Source: Candidatus Bathyarchaeota archaeon (GTDB lineage Archaea; Thermoproteota; Bathyarchaeia; TCS64). From it: a stretch of DNA of 6,830 bases. The notes below the pieces were generated by a model that had not been told where the DNA came from, searched no databases, and was given only the letters and a program-made list of their open reading frames with translations. Within the stretch, counting starts at the first letter, position 1, and every line of letters begins with the position of its first letter. The stretch spans positions 1 to 6,830 of the forward strand of contig JABXKY010000142.1 of NCBI GenBank assembly GCA_013619005.1, given 5' to 3'. The position numbers and the translations under genes are program-made. This document shows, in pieces, positions 5,835 to 6,830 of this stretch.

Positions 5835-6816
5835 TCAGCCTTTCATCGCTTTGATGTATGGTAGCTTGCCTCCCTCCTTGAGGACCTTGATGTCCAGGTC
5901 ACTGAGGTTATGTGATATCGTTAGGCTCGCTCCACTTGTAGCGTTCAGGGCCTTGACATTGGAGAAATCAGTGAAGTCTAACTCGATGACATCACCTTGA
6001 TTCACATTCTCGTAGTCACCTGAACTGATTATTAGAGGGACAACCCCGAAGTTAAGGAGGTTCGCCTGATGGATACGGGCGTACGATTTCGCCAGAACAG
6101 CCTTGACACCCAGATATTTGGGCGCTAACGCGGCGTGCTCCCTGCTTGAGCCCTGCCCATAGTTCTCACCAGCCACGATGACACCACCCCCCTTAGCCTG
6201 GGCTCTCTTCCAGAAATCGGGCTCATGGTCCTCGAAGACGTATTTGCTGATCTCGGGTATGTTGCTCCTGAGGGGGAGGACCTTGGCGCCACCGGGAAGT
6301 ATGTAGCCTGTCGTTATGTTGTCCCCCAGTTTCAGCAAGACGGTTCCCTCGATACTGGAAGGGAGGGGATTGAAGTTAGGGAGTGGCTTGATGTTTGGGC
6401 CCCGGATTATCTCGACCGGTTCATTCTTGGGGGCGATGATTAAGCTGTCATCGACGATGAACTTGTCAGGCATTTCGATGTCTGGGAAGACACCCATCCT
6501 CCTCGGGTCAGTTATCTCCCCTTTTATTGCGGAGGCTGCAGCCGTCTCTGGGCTCACAAGGTATACCTGGGCGCTCCTGGTGCCTGAGCGTGCGAGGAAG
6601 TTCCTGTTAAAAGTCCTGAGGCTCACGGCGTCGGTGCTGGGGGCTTGACCCATGCCAACGCATGGACCGCAGGCGCATTCGAGTACCCGTGCACCTGATT
6701 CCACCAAGTGGGCCAGTTCGCCGCTCTTGATTAGGTGTAGGAGGACCTGTCTTGAACCAGGGGAGACGGTCAGGCTCAAGTTATCTGGCACTCGTTTTCC
6801 TTTCAGTATCTGGGCG
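5835..6816 (-). CDS. Aconitate hydratase, C-terminal part (cut by right edge)
   Basis: The last 326 codons of a single-chain aconitase (citrate-isocitrate isomerisation, TCA cycle), most like the archaeal/bacterial TIGR01342 type of about 640 residues. Residues are counted from the GTG at 6791. Seen: VSPGSRQVL (9-17); CACGPCVGMGQAP with iron-sulfur ligands C41 and C44; FNRNFLARSGT (61-71) with two substrate arginines; linker; then the swivel domain with GDNITTGYILPGGA (156-169), PLRSNIP (173-179), YGQGSSREHAALAP (211-224) and SYARIHQANLLNFGVVPL (236-253). The third cluster cysteine and the rest of the active site lie upstream, outside the window. The frame stays open to 6830, but bases 6817-6830 are adapter, so the genuine partial gene ends at 6816; GTG 6791 is internal, not a start. 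The Gly-Tyr at 162-163 replaces the usual Asp-His. Homoaconitase or isopropylmalate dehydratase is less likely because the large-subunit end and swivel domain are fused in this arrangement. Confidence 0.93.
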
Positions 6817-6830
6817 CTGTCTCTTATACA
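6817..6830. other. Residual Tn5/Nextera mosaic-end adapter at the sequence end
   Basis: The final 14 bases, CTGTCTCTTATACA, equal the first 14 bases of the Nextera read-through adapter (CTGTCTCTTATACACATCT), the reverse complement of the Tn5 mosaic end. The match is exact and runs to the very last base, as expected when a library insert end was assembled without full trimming. It is not part of the genome. It also shows that the window edge is probably a real contig edge. Confidence 0.93.

Noticed and set aside
6789..6791. GTG as start of a standalone 318-residue aconitase swivel protein
   Set aside because: Upstream in-frame residues (AQILKGKR) continue the aconitase family sequence and the window simply ends there, so the gene is partial rather than short.

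Overview
The window is a dense, one-directional piece of an archaeal genome. It holds seven protein genes, all on the minus strand, with gaps of 57 bases or less and two gene overlaps. The archaeal assignment rests on four things. The left-edge gene is ABCE1/RLI, a ribosome-recycling ATPase found in archaea and eukaryotes but not bacteria. The glycoside hydrolase is of the archaeal LacS type. TATA-like boxes, not bacterial -35/-10 pairs, precede most transcription units. Several of those boxes sit about 25 bases before the start codon, as in leaderless archaeal mRNAs. The phylum cannot be fixed from this window; base composition looks moderately GC-rich by eye. No tRNA, rRNA, CRISPR array, insertion sequence or integrase was seen.

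In transcription order (right to left) the layout is: (1) the 3' part of an aconitase gene, cut by the right edge; (2) a complete LacS-type family 1 beta-glycosidase; (3) an unrecognised 147-residue protein whose end overlaps (4) a metallo-beta-lactamase-fold hydrolase; (5) a xylose-isomerase-like TIM-barrel enzyme; (6) a class I SAM-dependent methyltransferase, whose stop touches (7) a small cysteine-containing TIGR04076-type protein; (8) the first 276 codons of ABCE1, cut by the left edge. That is six complete and two partial genes, eight in all.

The glycosidase and the isomerase-like enzyme suggest local sugar catabolism: a cytoplasmic hydrolase releasing monosaccharides and a two-metal aldose/ketose isomerase acting on one of them, with aconitase in the central pathway nearby. 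The separate TATA boxes mean this is a neighbourhood, not a proven single operon. ABCE1 is a housekeeping translation gene with its own promoter.

Three observations stand out. The last 14 bases (6817-6830) match the end of the Tn5/Nextera mosaic-end adapter, so the true sequence stops at 6816 and the open frame beyond it is artificial. The isomerase keeps the xylose-isomerase metal and catalytic residues except one metal-1 aspartate, which is His as in L-rhamnose isomerase. The aconitase carries Gly-Tyr where the family nearly always has Asp-His in the swivel-domain 'TTDH' motif. I found no convincing new defence or mobile system; the least understood unit is the overlapping 147-residue/metallo-hydrolase pair.
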